From positions 62,001 to 126,000 of the forward strand of contig NZ_AUIC01000003.1 of assembly GCF_000423505.1 (NCBI RefSeq): a DNA stretch of 64,000 nt, given 5' to 3'. Position 1 is the first letter of the stretch. Each line of letters opens with the position of its first letter. The position numbers and the translations under genes are program-made. Origin of the DNA: Pseudoclavibacter soli DSM 23366. GTDB lineage: Bacteria > Actinomycetota > Actinomycetes > Actinomycetales > Microbacteriaceae. Shown here piece by piece: positions 1-11,768 of the stretch. The notes under the pieces were generated by a model. That model had not been told where the DNA came from. It searched no databases and saw nothing but the letters and a program-made list of their open reading frames with translations.

Positions 1-681
1 ACCCTCGAGACGTGCGAACACCCGCAGATCGGGCTCACCGGAGGCACCGCCGGTACGCTGCTGACCAAACGCCTGGCTGCGACAGACACTCCCGGGTGGC
101 GCCAAGCGACCCTCTGGTACGGCGACGAGCGCTGGCAGCCGCTGGAGCATCCTGACCGCAACGATCTGACTGCCGTGCAGCAGGCCAGCCTCTCCCCCGC
201 CTTCGCGCAGGCCCGCCTCGAACGCGTCGCAGCGCCTGCGCAGATGACGTTGGATGCGGCTGCCGCAGACTATGCCGAGCGTCTCGCCGCAGCCGCCCCG
301 GCCGACGCCCAAGGCACCCCCGTTCTCGATGTACTCGTGCTCGGCATCGGCCCTGACGGCCATGTGGCGTCGCTGTTTCCGCAGCACCCGGTGTTCACGA
401 GTGATCTGCAGCTGCTCGCCGAGCACCGCCTCGAAGAGGGCGCGCTCACCCATGCGGTGTCGCACAGCCCGAAACCACCCGCACAGCGGGTCACGCTCTC
501 ACTGCGCACGATTCGCGCGGCACGTCAGGTGGTGCTGCTGGGGGCTGGTGCGCAGAAAGCCGATGCCGTCGCCCACGTGCTGCAGACGGCGCTGCGACCC
601 GAGCCGATCGCCGATGCAACGGCTCTGCCCGCTGCGGTCAGTGTTGGAGCAGAGTCGACGCTGCTGATCAGCAGCGAATAA
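1..681 (+). CDS. pgl: 6-phosphogluconolactonase (5' truncated by window)
   Basis: This is the C-terminal ~226 residues of 6-phosphogluconolactonase, which hydrolyses 6-phosphoglucono-lactone to 6-phosphogluconate in the oxidative pentose-phosphate pathway (cytosol). The frame is open from base 1, so the N-terminus lies outside the window. Seen: the early LTGGTAGTLL segment, YGDERWQPLEHPDRND (the DERxVPxxxxxSN-like family motif), and VLVLGIGPDGHVASLFP, the glycine-rich GxGxDGHxASLFP signature of the SugarP_isomerase/DevB family. The stop at 679-681 is followed at once by a strong inverted repeat and then by the convergent secG gene. In actinobacteria this gene usually closes the zwf–opcA–pgl set; those genes would lie to the left. 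Confidence 0.93.
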   Translation, partial: TLETCEHPQIGLTGGTAGTLLTKRLAATDTPGWRQATLWYGDERWQPLEHPDRNDLTAVQQASLSPAFAQARLERVAAPAQMTLDAAAADYAERLAAAAPADAQGTPVLDVLVLGIGPDGHVASLFPQHPVFTSDLQLLAEHRLEEGALTHAVSHSPKPPAQRVTLSLRTIRAARQVVLLGAGAQKADAVAHVLQTALRPEPIADATALPAAVSVGAESTLLISSE

Positions 682-725
682 CGGCCTGCCGCCTCGATCA
701 GAATGCAGTCGAGGCCGACAGGCCG
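682..725. terminator. Hairpin terminator between convergent pgl and secG
   Basis: An imperfect inverted repeat (arms beginning CGGCCTG and ending CAGGCCG, with an inner CCTCGA/TCGAGG pair) starts directly after the pgl stop and is followed by GAAAAGG. It is placed to end pgl transcription. Confidence 0.6.
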
Positions 726-730
726 AAAAG

Positions 731-744
731 GCGCCCGCAGGCGC
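731..744 (-). terminator. Short hairpin with T-tract after secG
   Basis: Read on the minus strand, GCGCC-TGCG-GGCGC is followed by CTTTTC, a compact GC hairpin with a T-rich tail 16 bases after the secG stop. It would terminate the gap–pgk–tpiA–secG operon. Confidence 0.5.
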
Positions 745-759
745 AAGTGCTGGGTTGTA

Positions 760-1008
760 TCAGAGCTGGTCGAAGCGAACGAGCAGACCGATGCCCACGA
801 TCGAGATGAACCAGACGCTGCTGATGATGATCGTGATGCGGTTGAGGTTGCGCTGAGCCACGCCCGACGAGTTGAAGCTGCTGGTGGTGCCGCCGCCGAA
901 CATATCGCTCAGACCGCCGCCGCGCCCCTTGTGCAGCAGGATGAGCAGGGTCAGCAGAATGCTGGTCACTGTCAGCAGCACGTTGAGGGTAATGATCAGA
1001 GCAGTCAC
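760..1008 (-). CDS. secG: Preprotein translocase subunit SecG
   Basis: SecG is the small membrane subunit of the SecYEG translocon. The 82-aa product has a hydrophobic N-terminal helix, the LHKGRGGGLSDMFGG loop that is the hallmark of actinobacterial SecG, and a second hydrophobic helix (ITIIISSVWFISIVGIGLLV). The start is GTG at 1008, with GAAAGG five bases upstream; the ATG two bases further out is followed at once by a stop. It sits 55 bases after tpiA on the same strand, the usual place for secG at the end of the glycolytic cluster, and a consensus -10 (TATACT) in that gap suggests extra transcription. Confidence 0.93.
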   Translation of the reverse strand: MTALIITLNVLLTVTSILLTLLILLHKGRGGGLSDMFGGGTTSSFNSSGVAQRNLNRITIIISSVWFISIVGIGLLVRFDQL

Positions 1009-1045
1009 ATCGGCCTTTCGTCAGTCGCCCGTCGGCAACTCTCCA

Positions 1046-1051
1046 AGTATA
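1046..1051 (-). promoter_or_regulatory. Putative -10 element for secG
   Basis: TATACT on the minus strand lies within the palindrome TATACGTATA (1048-1057), between tpiA and secG. It matches the actinobacterial -10 consensus well; no convincing -35 was seen. Confidence 0.4.
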
Positions 1052-1063
1052 CGTATATGCGGT

Positions 1064-1900
1064 TCAGTTCGTGCGCACATGTTTGCGGAACTGGGCGATC
1101 TGCGCGAATTTGGTGGCGTCAAGGCTTGCGCCCCCGACCAGCGCACCGTCAATATCGGGCTGGGCCAGGAAGCCAGCCACGTTGTCGACCGCGACCGAGC
1201 CGCCATAGAGCACGCGCACGGATGCCGCCCAGGCCTGCGCCTGCGCCTCACCGAGCGTCGGGGTCAGCGAGTCTGCCACGGCAGCCCGCAGGCGCGCGAT
1301 GACCTGTTGTGCCTGCTCTGGCGACGCCGCTTGGCCGCTGCCGATTGCCCAGACCGGTTCGTAGGCCACCACCAGCGGCGCAGCATCGGGCTCGACGCCG
1401 TCGAGATCGGCTGCAATGGTCTCAAGCACGGCGGTCAGCTGTGCCACTGGCACGGCTGCAGGCCCCTGCGCTTCGAGATCATCAGCGGTCTCGCCGACAC
1501 AGATGACCGGCACGAGCCCGTTGCGACGCGCAGCGATGGTCTTCTGCGCCACGACCTCATCGGTCTCGTGATGGTACTGACGCCGTTCGGAGTGACCGAC
1601 CAGGGCGTAGCGCGCGTCGAGCTTGGCGATGAACGCACCAGAGATCTCGCCGGTGTATGCACCGCTGTCGTGCACCGATAGGTCTTGCGCGCCGTAGGTG
1701 ATCGGCAGACGGTCTGCGGCGACCAGCGACTGCACGCTGCGCAGGTCGGTGAACGGCGGAAACACCGCAACTTCGACGTCATCGAAGTCGTGATCTGCGT
1801 CACGAAGAGTCCAAGCGAGCTTCTGCACGAGCGCGATGGCGTGCAGATGGTCGATGTTGTTCTTCCAGTTGCCCGCGATCAGTGGGGTGCGGTTGCTCAT
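1064..1900 (-). CDS. tpiA: Triosephosphate isomerase
   Basis: Interconverts dihydroxyacetone phosphate and glyceraldehyde 3-phosphate in glycolysis/gluconeogenesis. The 278-aa product has the N-terminal GNWKNN (usually GNWKMN) carrying the catalytic Lys, VGHSERR with the electrophilic His, AYEPVWAIGSG with the catalytic Glu and flexible loop, and a C-terminal VLYGGSV phosphate-binding motif. The frame opens four codons earlier, but MSNRTPLIAGNW at 1900 is chosen because its ATG overlaps the pgk stop as ATGA, a typical coupling, and matches the family N-terminus. Third gene of gap–pgk–tpiA–secG. Confidence 0.96.
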   Translation of the reverse strand: MSNRTPLIAGNWKNNIDHLHAIALVQKLAWTLRDADHDFDDVEVAVFPPFTDLRSVQSLVAADRLPITYGAQDLSVHDSGAYTGEISGAFIAKLDARYALVGHSERRQYHHETDEVVAQKTIAARRNGLVPVICVGETADDLEAQGPAAVPVAQLTAVLETIAADLDGVEPDAAPLVVAYEPVWAIGSGQAASPEQAQQVIARLRAAVADSLTPTLGEAQAQAWAASVRVLYGGSVAVDNVAGFLAQPDIDGALVGGASLDATKFAQIAQFRKHVRTN

Positions 1901-3117
1901 GCGGCCTGCCACCCGAGCACCTCAAGGCCGGGCAGAGTCTTGCCCTCGAGCAGCTCGAGGCTCGCTCCCCCGCCGGTCGAGATGTGCCCGAAGTCGGTGT
2001 CAGAGAAGCCGAACGCCCGCGCAGCTGCCGCCGAGTCGCCGCCGCCGATGACGGTGTACCCGTCAGAGTCGGCCAGGGCCTGCGCCACCGTGCGGGTCCC
2101 CCCCGCGAAGGGCTCGAACTCGAACACGCCGAGCGGGCCGTTCCAGAAGACGGTCTTGGAGGCCTTGACCACTTCGGCATACTCGGTGGCGGTTTCAGGG
2201 CCCACATCGAGACCCAGCGCGGTCTTGCCCAGCGGGCTCGCCTCGATCGCATCGACCGGGGTGACCGCATGTGCCGCATCGGCAGCGAACTTGTCGGCAA
2301 CCACAATGTCGACGGGCAGATGCACGTGCACGCCGAGCCGCTCAGCCTCATCGAGGTAGTCACGGGCACGATCGATCTGGTCGGCTTCGACCAAGGAGGC
2401 GCCGATGGCGTCGCCACGAGCTGCCAGGAACGTATAGACCATGCCCCCGCCGATCAGAATGTGGTCGACCTTCGGCAGCAGATTGTCGATGACGGCGATT
2501 TTGTCAGAGACCTTCGAGCCACCCAGCACCACGGTATAGGGGCGCTCCGGCGAATCGAGCAGACGGCCGAGCGCGGCGAGTTCGCTCTCGATCAGCAGCC
2601 CGGCTGCGTGCGGTAGCAGGGTGGCCAGCTCGTAGACGCTCGCCTGCTTGCGATGCACCACGCCGAACCCATCTGAGACGTAGGCATCGCCAAAAGCGGC
2701 CAGTTCGCGAGCGAACGCCAGGCGCTCGTCTGCGTCTTTCGAGGTCTCTGCGGCGTTGAAGCGCAGGTTCTCGAGCACCAGCACCTGCCCCGGAGCCAGC
2801 GCGGCGACCTTGGCCTGCGCATCGGCACCAACGGTGTCTACGGCGAAGGCCACCGGCCGACCGAGCAGCTCGGCGAGGCGCTCGGCTGCCGGACGAAGCG
2901 ACAGCTCGGGCACTACCGCACCCTTGGGCCGACCAAGGTGAGCAATGATGACCAGCGCAGCCCCGGCATCCAGCAGTCGCTGATAGGTGGGCAGCGAGGC
3001 ACGGATGCGGCCGTCATCGGTGATCACACCGTCGGCCAGCGGCACATTGAGGTCGCTGCGCACAATGACGCGGCGGCCGTTGAGGTCAGGCAGGGAGTCG
3101 AGCGTCTGCAGTGCCAT
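1897..3117 (-). CDS. pgk: Phosphoglycerate kinase
   Basis: Transfers phosphate between 1,3-bisphosphoglycerate and ADP in the cytosol. The 406-aa length is normal. Seen: SDLNVPLADG near the N-terminus (substrate site), IIAHLGRPKG, GGSKVSDKIAVI in the nucleotide domain, FWNGPLGVFE, and the hinge/nucleotide loop GGGDSAAA near the C-terminus. It starts three bases after the gap stop and its own stop overlaps tpiA by four bases, so the three glycolytic genes are transcribed together and probably translationally coupled. Confidence 0.97.
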   Translation of the reverse strand: MALQTLDSLPDLNGRRVIVRSDLNVPLADGVITDDGRIRASLPTYQRLLDAGAALVIIAHLGRPKGAVVPELSLRPAAERLAELLGRPVAFAVDTVGADAQAKVAALAPGQVLVLENLRFNAAETSKDADERLAFARELAAFGDAYVSDGFGVVHRKQASVYELATLLPHAAGLLIESELAALGRLLDSPERPYTVVLGGSKVSDKIAVIDNLLPKVDHILIGGGMVYTFLAARGDAIGASLVEADQIDRARDYLDEAERLGVHVHLPVDIVVADKFAADAAHAVTPVDAIEASPLGKTALGLDVGPETATEYAEVVKASKTVFWNGPLGVFEFEPFAGGTRTVAQALADSDGYTVIGGGDSAAAARAFGFSDTDFGHISTGGGASLELLEGKTLPGLEVLGWQAA

Positions 3118-3120
3118 GGA

Positions 3121-4131
3121 TCAGGCGAGCTTCGAGGCGACGAGCGACGTGAGATCGACGACACGGCGAGAGTAGCCGTATTCGTTGTCGTACCAGCCGA
3201 CGAGCTTGACAGTGTTGCCGATCACGCGCACCAGCGGTGCGTCGAAGATCGTGGAGTGGCCGTTGCCGACGATGTCGCTTGAGACGATCGGTGCTTCGCT
3301 GTATTCGAGGATGCCCGCGAGTTCGCCATCGGCAGCCTCACGGTAGACCTCGAGGATGTCTTCGACAGACACGGTGCGCGACGATTCGATGGTGACGTCG
3401 GTCAGCGAGCCGTCGGGCACGGGCACCCGAACGGCGAACCCGTCAAGTTTGCCTTTGAGTTCGGGCAGCACCAGGCCGATGGCCTTGGCCGCACCAGTCG
3501 AGGTGGGCACGAGGTTGACTGCAGCCGAACGGGCGCGGCGCAGATCTTTGTGCTTGGAGTCGACCAGACGCTGATCGCCGGTGTACGCGTGCACCGTGGT
3601 CATCAGGCCGCGCTCAATGCCGAAGTGGTCGAGGAAGGGCTTGAGCAGCGGCGCCAGGCAGTTGGTAGTGCACGATGCGTTCGAGATGACATGCTGGGTC
3701 TCGGGGTCGTACTGGTCGTCGTTGACGCCCATGACGAACGTGCCGTCTTCGTGCTTGGCAGGAGCAGTGATGACGACCTTCTTGGCGCCGGCCTCAAGGT
3801 GCGCGCGCGCCTTGTCTGCGTCGTTGAACTTGCCGGTGCCCTCGATGACGATGTCGACGCCGAGGTCGCCCCAGCCGAGTTCGGCGGGCTCGCGGGAGCT
3901 CAGCGCGGTGATCTCTTTGCCGTCGATGAGCAGCTTGCCCTCGGCGGTCTGCACGTCGTGGTTCCAGATGCCGTGCACGGAATCGTACTTGAGCAGGTGA
4001 GCCTGAGTCTCAAGGTCGCCCAAATCGTTGGCCGCCACGATCTCGAAGCCGGTCTCCGGCTGATCGAGGGCCGCGCGCAGGACAGTCCTGCCAATGCGAC
4101 CGAACCCATTGATGCCAACTCGAACTGTCAC
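3121..4131 (-). CDS. gap: Glyceraldehyde-3-phosphate dehydrogenase, type I
   Basis: NAD-dependent oxidation of glyceraldehyde 3-phosphate to 1,3-bisphosphoglycerate. The 336-aa product shows the Rossmann start GINGFGRIGR, the acidic ANDLGD turn that favours NAD over NADP, the catalytic SNASCTTNCLAP, and the C-terminal WYDNEYGYS signature. The start is GTG at 4131, with AAGGAG six to seven bases upstream. It is the first gene of the glycolytic operon; a TAGAAT -10 lies about 57 bases ahead of the start. Confidence 0.97.
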   Translation of the reverse strand: MTVRVGINGFGRIGRTVLRAALDQPETGFEIVAANDLGDLETQAHLLKYDSVHGIWNHDVQTAEGKLLIDGKEITALSSREPAELGWGDLGVDIVIEGTGKFNDADKARAHLEAGAKKVVITAPAKHEDGTFVMGVNDDQYDPETQHVISNASCTTNCLAPLLKPFLDHFGIERGLMTTVHAYTGDQRLVDSKHKDLRRARSAAVNLVPTSTGAAKAIGLVLPELKGKLDGFAVRVPVPDGSLTDVTIESSRTVSVEDILEVYREAADGELAGILEYSEAPIVSSDIVGNGHSTIFDAPLVRVIGNTVKLVGWYDNEYGYSRRVVDLTSLVASKLA

Positions 4132-4187
4132 GAGCGTTCTCCTTGATGTTCAGATTTCACGTGCACGACGGATTCCCCGCCGGTGTC

Positions 4188-4193
4188 ATTCTA
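4188..4193 (-). promoter_or_regulatory. Putative -10 of the gap–pgk–tpiA operon
   Basis: TAGAAT on the minus strand, with a weak TGAATT 17 bases upstream as a possible -35. This places transcription start about 48 bases before the gap GTG. Confidence 0.4.
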
Positions 4194-4275
4194 CGGGAGA
4201 TCACGGTCTGAATTCACCTGACACGGCGATGGAACCACCACCCGCACCGGTGGCAACCGGCGGCCGCAGACGCGA

Positions 4276-4311
4276 CGAAGCCCCGCATCCTGGGGTGGAT
4301 GCGGGGCTTCG
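4276..4311 (-). terminator. Strong hairpin terminator of sodA
   Basis: A perfect 15-bp inverted repeat (CGAAGCCCCGCATCC and its complement) around a 6-base loop, 55 bases after the sodA stop and upstream of the gap promoter. No long T-tract follows, as is common in high-GC actinobacteria. Confidence 0.75.
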
Positions 4312-4366
4312 AAACGCACTCGCGCGTAGCTTTCAATCTCTGCCGACCGGCGCGCGACGTCGAGGG

Positions 4367-4987
4367 TCAGCGAGCGATGAGGCCCTTGCCCGCGGTGCGA
4401 GCGGTCTCGAGACGAGCGGCAACATCTTGCCAGTTGGTGATGTTCCAGATGGCCTTGACGTAGTCGGCCTTGACGTTGAGGTAGTCGAGGTAGAAGGCGT
4501 GCTCCCACATGTCAACGAGGAACAGTGGCACCGTGCCGGTGGCGTGCTCGCTCTGGTGATCGTGCCACTGCTCGACCAGCAGCTTCTCGCTCAGCGAATC
4601 GTAGGTGAGCGCGGCCCAGCCAGAGCCCTGGATGCCCAGAGCAGCAGCAGCGAACTGGCCCTGGAACTTCTCGAATGAGCCGAAGTTCTCGGTGATGGCA
4701 GCGTCGAGCTCGCCCTCGGGGCGCTGGGTCTCAGGGGTGAGGTTCTCCCAGAACACGGTGTGGTTGGCGTGGCCGGCGAGGTTGAACGCGAGGTCTTTCT
4801 CGAGCTTGTTGATGTTGGCGAAATCGCCCGACTCGCGTGCGGCCTCAAGCTGCTCGAGCGCGGTGTTGGCGCCCTTTACATAGGTCGCGTGATGCTTGTC
4901 GTGGTGCAGTTCCATGATCTTGCCGCTGATGTTGGGCTCGAGCGCGCTGTAGTCGTAGGGCAGCTCGGGAAGTGTGTAGACAGCCAT
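4367..4987 (-). CDS. sodA: Superoxide dismutase (Mn/Fe family)
   Basis: Converts superoxide to hydrogen peroxide and oxygen in the cytosol. The 206-aa product has all four metal ligands in family context: a His in [17 protein letters not shown], a His in [12 protein letters not shown], and the Asp and His in [24 protein letters not shown] and FEKFQGQF are typical. Mn versus Fe use cannot be decided from the sequence. ATG at 4987 has AGGAG five bases upstream. It is a single gene with its own terminator and a probable promoter (TACACT at 5044-5049). Confidence 0.95.
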   Translation of the reverse strand: MAVYTLPELPYDYSALEPNISGKIMELHHDKHHATYVKGANTALEQLEAARESGDFANINKLEKDLAFNLAGHANHTVFWENLTPETQRPEGELDAAITENFGSFEKFQGQFAAAALGIQGSGWAALTYDSLSEKLLVEQWHDHQSEHATGTVPLFLVDMWEHAFYLDYLNVKADYVKAIWNITNWQDVAARLETARTAGKGLIAR

Positions 4988-5043
4988 GAAGACTCCTCAT
5001 TAGTCGTTCCGTGCGTGAGCCTCGGTTGGGGCTCGTTTCATTG

Positions 5044-5049
5044 AGTGTA
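5044..5049 (-). promoter_or_regulatory. Putative -10 of sodA
   Basis: TACACT on the minus strand, 57 bases before the sodA ATG. No clear -35 seen. Confidence 0.35.
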
Positions 5050-5147
5050 GTCACCCAAGCGCCCGCGGGGCACGACATGCGGAAAGTTGTCACGACACGT
5101 TCACTGAACGCGAAATCGCGGGTGGATGCCGCACTCGCCTCGCGGGC

Positions 5148-6110
5148 TCAGGCCACGTCTTCGGGCACGTTCGAGTCAGTACCCGGCACACCGAGCTCTT
5201 CGGCCCGCTTGTCTGCCATGGCGAGCAGCCGGCGGATGCGCCCGGCGACCGCGTCTTTGGTCAGCGGTGGGTCGGCCAGGCGCCCGAGTTCGTCGAGACT
5301 GGCCTGCCGATGTGCCAGGCGCAGCTGCCCCGCATAGCGCAGGTGCTCGGGAATCTCGTCACCCAGAATCTCGAGTGCGCGCTCGACGCGGGCCCCCGAG
5401 GTGACCGCGGCCTGTGCCGACCGACGCAGGTTGGCGTCGTCGAAGTTCACCAGGCGGTTGACGTTGGCGCGCACCTCTTTGCGGCGGCGCACGTCTTCCC
5501 AGTCAGCCAGCGTATGCGTGGCGCCGAGCAGACGCAGCAGAGCGGCAATGGCATCGGGCTCGCGAACCACCACGCGGTGCGCGTTGCGAATCTCGCGGGC
5601 CTTGACGGAGACGCCCAACCGGCGGGCATTGCCCACGAGCGCCATGGCCGCCTCGTTCAGCGGCGCGGTGATCTCGAGCGAGCTGGAGCGTCCGGGGTCG
5701 GTGAGCACGCCTGCGGCGAGGAATGCGCCACGCCACACTGCCGCGGAAATCGCCGGCGACCCGTTGACCAACGCACTCGGCAGACCGCGGATGGGGCGGT
5801 TGCGAGCATCGATGAGCCCGGTCTGGCGGGCCAGAATCTCACCACCGCGAGAAATGCGCACGAGGTATTCGTCGGCCCCGCTGACCGCGTCGACCACCTG
5901 AGAGCGTGTGCCATAGAGCTCATAGAGAGCTTTCTGCACGCGATCGGTGAGCTCGGGCGAGTCAAGGGTCACCTCGACGACCAGTACGCCGGAGATCTGA
6001 TGGAGCCCTCCCCCGAACCGCAGCGTGGTCGCCAGTTCAGCGGCACGCTCGCGCCCATGCGCGTATCGATGTCTGATCAGCTCGTGTTTGACCTGTGATG
6101 TCAACGGCAC
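5148..6110 (-). CDS. whiA: DNA-binding protein WhiA
   Basis: WhiA is a conserved Gram-positive regulator combining a homing-endonuclease-like (LAGLIDADG-type) fold without nuclease function and a C-terminal helix-turn-helix. In Streptomyces it acts with WhiB in sporulation septation; in other actinobacteria its role is tied to division genes. The 320-aa product starts at GTG (MPLTSQVKHELIRHRYAH) and has the WhiA_N ALVNGSPAISAAVWRGAFLAAG segment and a C-terminal HTH (RQASLDELGRLADPPLTKDA). It lies six bases after rapZ and ends the uvrB–uvrA–uvrC–rapZ–whiA run. The yvcK gene often found between rapZ and whiA is absent. Confidence 0.95.
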   Translation of the reverse strand: MPLTSQVKHELIRHRYAHGRERAAELATTLRFGGGLHQISGVLVVEVTLDSPELTDRVQKALYELYGTRSQVVDAVSGADEYLVRISRGGEILARQTGLIDARNRPIRGLPSALVNGSPAISAAVWRGAFLAAGVLTDPGRSSSLEITAPLNEAAMALVGNARRLGVSVKAREIRNAHRVVVREPDAIAALLRLLGATHTLADWEDVRRRKEVRANVNRLVNFDDANLRRSAQAAVTSGARVERALEILGDEIPEHLRYAGQLRLAHRQASLDELGRLADPPLTKDAVAGRIRRLLAMADKRAEELGVPGTDSNVPEDVA

Positions 6111-6116
6111 GGAGGG

Positions 6117-6980
6117 TCATTCCTTTCCGAGGTCACGATGCGTGACCTTGACCGAGAGTCGGGGATGTTGGGCCAGTCGTCTGGCCATCTCGATGGCGCT
6201 TGCCACCGAACGATGCTTGCCGCCGGTGCAGCCGAAAGCGAACATCGCGTGTCTCTTGTTCTCACGCAGGTAACCCGCCAGCACTGTGGTGAGCGCACGT
6301 TCGTATTCGTCGAGAAACTCTTTGGCGCCCGGCTGCGAGAGCACGAAGTCGCTGACCGCTCGGTCTTCACCGGTCTTGCTGCGCAGCGATTCGTCCCAGA
6401 ATGGGTTGGGCAGAAAGCGCATATCGGCGACCATGTCAGCGTCGAGCGGCAGCCCGTATTTGAACCCAAAGCTGGTGATCGTCACCGTGACGGTGTCAGC
6501 CTGCGCCTCGCCGAACAGTTCGAACACGCGATTGGTCAGCTGGTGCACGTTCATGGTCGTCGTGTCGATGATGGTCTGCGCCCGACTGCGCAGGCCGCTC
6601 AGACGCTGCCGCTCCGCGCGAATGCTGTCGAGCAGCGTGCCACCGACCTGCAGCGGGTGGGGTCGACGAACCTTCTCGAAACGCCGCACCAATGACTCGT
6701 CGCTGGCTTCGAGGTAGACGACGTTGACGCGCACTTCAAGCCCGTCCAGCTCGTCGAGCTGTGCCTCGAGGTCACTGAACAACTCACCGCCACGCACGTC
6801 GATAACGACGGCGAGGCGGTCGATCTCGTGTGCCGGATCTTCGATGAAGTGCGCGAGCGGCACCAGCATCTTGGGCGGGAGGTTGTCGATGACGTACCAG
6901 CCCAGGTCTTCGAGCGCGTTGGCAACCGTGGAGCGCCCTGCACCGGAGAGCCCGGTCAGGATCAAGAACTCACTGCTCAC
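6117..6980 (-). CDS. rapZ: RNase adapter protein RapZ
   Basis: P-loop nucleotide-binding protein of the RapZ/YvcJ family; in E. coli RapZ delivers a small RNA to RNase E, while the actinobacterial role is less clear. The 287-aa product has Walker A as GLSGAGRSTVANALEDLG, with Arg in place of the usual Lys, then VIDNLPPKMLVPL, VIDVRGGELF, and the C-terminal RapZ domain with VTITSFGFKYGLP, VADMRFLPNP and FAFGCTGGKHRSV. GTG start at 6980; the gene overlaps the end of uvrC by 11 bases, which supports coupling to the DNA-repair genes. Confidence 0.94.
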   Translation of the reverse strand: MSSEFLILTGLSGAGRSTVANALEDLGWYVIDNLPPKMLVPLAHFIEDPAHEIDRLAVVIDVRGGELFSDLEAQLDELDGLEVRVNVVYLEASDESLVRRFEKVRRPHPLQVGGTLLDSIRAERQRLSGLRSRAQTIIDTTTMNVHQLTNRVFELFGEAQADTVTVTITSFGFKYGLPLDADMVADMRFLPNPFWDESLRSKTGEDRAVSDFVLSQPGAKEFLDEYERALTTVLAGYLRENKRHAMFAFGCTGGKHRSVASAIEMARRLAQHPRLSVKVTHRDLGKE

Positions 6981-8886
6981 TGGCTTTCCCTTCGCGACTG
7001 ACCGTCTTTACAATAGCGGCATTTTCATGCTGCCACGTCACCAGCCGCTGAGCAGTGGTCGGCCCGATGCCTTCTACCTCGCATAGCTGCTGAACGCTGG
7101 CCTGGGCGATACGCGCTGGCGACCCAAAGTGTCGCAGCAGATCTCGAGCACGGCGCGCACCAACGCCGGGCACCGCGGCCAGGCCGGTCTCGTAGGCTTT
7201 GGTGCGGGAGTTGCGCTGATAGGTGATGGCGAAGCGGTGGGCCTCGTCGCGAATGCGCTGCACCATGAACATGGCTTCGCTGTTGCGACGCAGGATGACC
7301 GGGTAGTCGTCATCGGGCACCCAGAGTTCTTCGAGGCGTTTGGCGATACCCGCAAGGGCGATGCGCCCGCTCAGCCCCGCTTCGTCGATGGCGCGCTGAG
7401 CCGCCGCGACCTGTGGAGCGCCACCGTCGACGATGATCAGCCCCGGAAAATACGAGAACGAGGGTTTCTGCTGCCCATCGGTGTCGGGAGTCTCGTCGTT
7501 GAGGTGGGCCAGCCGCCGCGTGATCACTTGGTGAATGGAGGCGGTGTCGTCGGTGGTGCCGGTGATCGAGAATTTGCGGTAGTCGCGCTTCTTGGGCAGA
7601 CCGTCTTCGAAGACCACCATCGAGGCCACCACATCGGTGCCCCCGAGGTGCGAGATGTCATAGCACTCCATGCGCAGCGGGGCCTCGGCGAGCCTGAGGG
7701 CATCCGCAATCTCGGTCAAGGCCATCGAACGGGCGGTGTAGTCGCTAGATCGCTTCATTTTGTACTGCCGTAGCGCTTCGGCCGCGTTCGCGGTCACGGT
7801 GTGCTGCAGCGAGAGCTTCTCGCCGCGTTGAGGCACGTGCAGGTGCACCGGGCCCTGACGGCGTTCGCGCAGCATCTCAGTGATCGCGTCGGCGCCGGCG
7901 GGCATCGTCGGCAGCAGAATCTGCACCGGCACCTCGAGTGGGTCGTCGTCTTCGTCGAGGTAGATGTGCTGCAGCGCCTGGTTCAAGAATTCGGCAGTGT
8001 CGACTTCGAGCTCTTTGTCGATCAGCCAGGTGCGCACGCCGCGGATGCGGCCACCGCGCACGGTGAACACATGCACCGCTGCGTTGAGTTCGTCTTCGAA
8101 CAACCCCAGCACGTCGGCGTTGTCGTGGTCAGAGAGCACTACCGATGAACTGGCCAGCACCGAATCGAGTGCCTGCAATTGGTCGCGCAGTTTTGCCGCC
8201 TCTTCGAACTCCAATGCGTCGCTGGCCGCCTGCATGCGACCTCGGAGATCGCGAATGTACGTTTGGTCGTGCCCCGACATGAACCGGATCACGTCGTCGA
8301 CAATGGCTCGGTGGGCCTCGATGCTGACTCGGCCGACGCAGGGTGCCGAGCACTTGCCGATATCGCCGAGCAGGCACGGCTTGCCGCTGCGCTGGGCGGC
8401 CTTCAGTGTGGAGGCTTTGCAGCTGCGCATCGGAAAGACCTTGAGCAGTGAGTCGATGGTGGTGCGCAGTGGGTACACCTTGACGTAGGGGCCGAAGTAG
8501 CGGTCGCCCCGCTTGTGCCGCCCACGGGTGATCGCCACCCGGGGAATCTCCTCAGAGGTGGTCACCGTCAGGTAGGGGTACGATTTGTCGTCTTTGAACT
8601 GCACGTTGAACGGCGGATCGAACTGCTTGATCCAGGTGTATTCGAGCTGCAGTGCCTCGAATTCGCTGCCCACGATGGTCCATTGCAGATCGCGTGCGGT
8701 GGTCACCATGCGGCGCGTGCGCTCGTGCAACGTCTCGAGCGGAGCGAAGTAGCTGCTCAGCCGGGCCCGCAGATTCTTGGCTTTGCCCACGTAGATGACA
8801 CGGCCGCTGCCATCAAGCCAGCGATACACCCCCGGTTTTGAGGGAATGTCACCGGTACGCGGACGCCACGAGAGAGCGTCGGACAT
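6970..8886 (-). CDS. uvrC: Excinuclease ABC subunit C
   Basis: UvrC makes the dual incisions flanking a lesion in nucleotide excision repair after UvrAB damage recognition. The 638-aa length is normal. Domains in order: N-terminal GIY-YIG nuclease (PSKPGVYRWLDGSGRVIYVG), a Cys cluster (CLLGDIGKCSAPCVG), a UVR/UvrB-binding helix pair (AASDALEFEEAAKLRDQLQA), the RNase H-like 5' nuclease (ECYDISHLGGTDVVASMVVF and LIIVDGGAPQV with catalytic Asp residues), and a C-terminal HhH pair (AVPGVGARRARDLLRHF). It starts two bases after uvrA. Confidence 0.97.
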   Translation of the reverse strand: MSDALSWRPRTGDIPSKPGVYRWLDGSGRVIYVGKAKNLRARLSSYFAPLETLHERTRRMVTTARDLQWTIVGSEFEALQLEYTWIKQFDPPFNVQFKDDKSYPYLTVTTSEEIPRVAITRGRHKRGDRYFGPYVKVYPLRTTIDSLLKVFPMRSCKASTLKAAQRSGKPCLLGDIGKCSAPCVGRVSIEAHRAIVDDVIRFMSGHDQTYIRDLRGRMQAASDALEFEEAAKLRDQLQALDSVLASSSVVLSDHDNADVLGLFEDELNAAVHVFTVRGGRIRGVRTWLIDKELEVDTAEFLNQALQHIYLDEDDDPLEVPVQILLPTMPAGADAITEMLRERRQGPVHLHVPQRGEKLSLQHTVTANAAEALRQYKMKRSSDYTARSMALTEIADALRLAEAPLRMECYDISHLGGTDVVASMVVFEDGLPKKRDYRKFSITGTTDDTASIHQVITRRLAHLNDETPDTDGQQKPSFSYFPGLIIVDGGAPQVAAAQRAIDEAGLSGRIALAGIAKRLEELWVPDDDYPVILRRNSEAMFMVQRIRDEAHRFAITYQRNSRTKAYETGLAAVPGVGARRARDLLRHFGSPARIAQASVQQLCEVEGIGPTTAQRLVTWQHENAAIVKTVSREGKASEQ

Positions 8887-8888
8887 GG

Positions 8889-11767
<2,879 letters not shown>

Positions 11768-11768
<1 letters not shown>

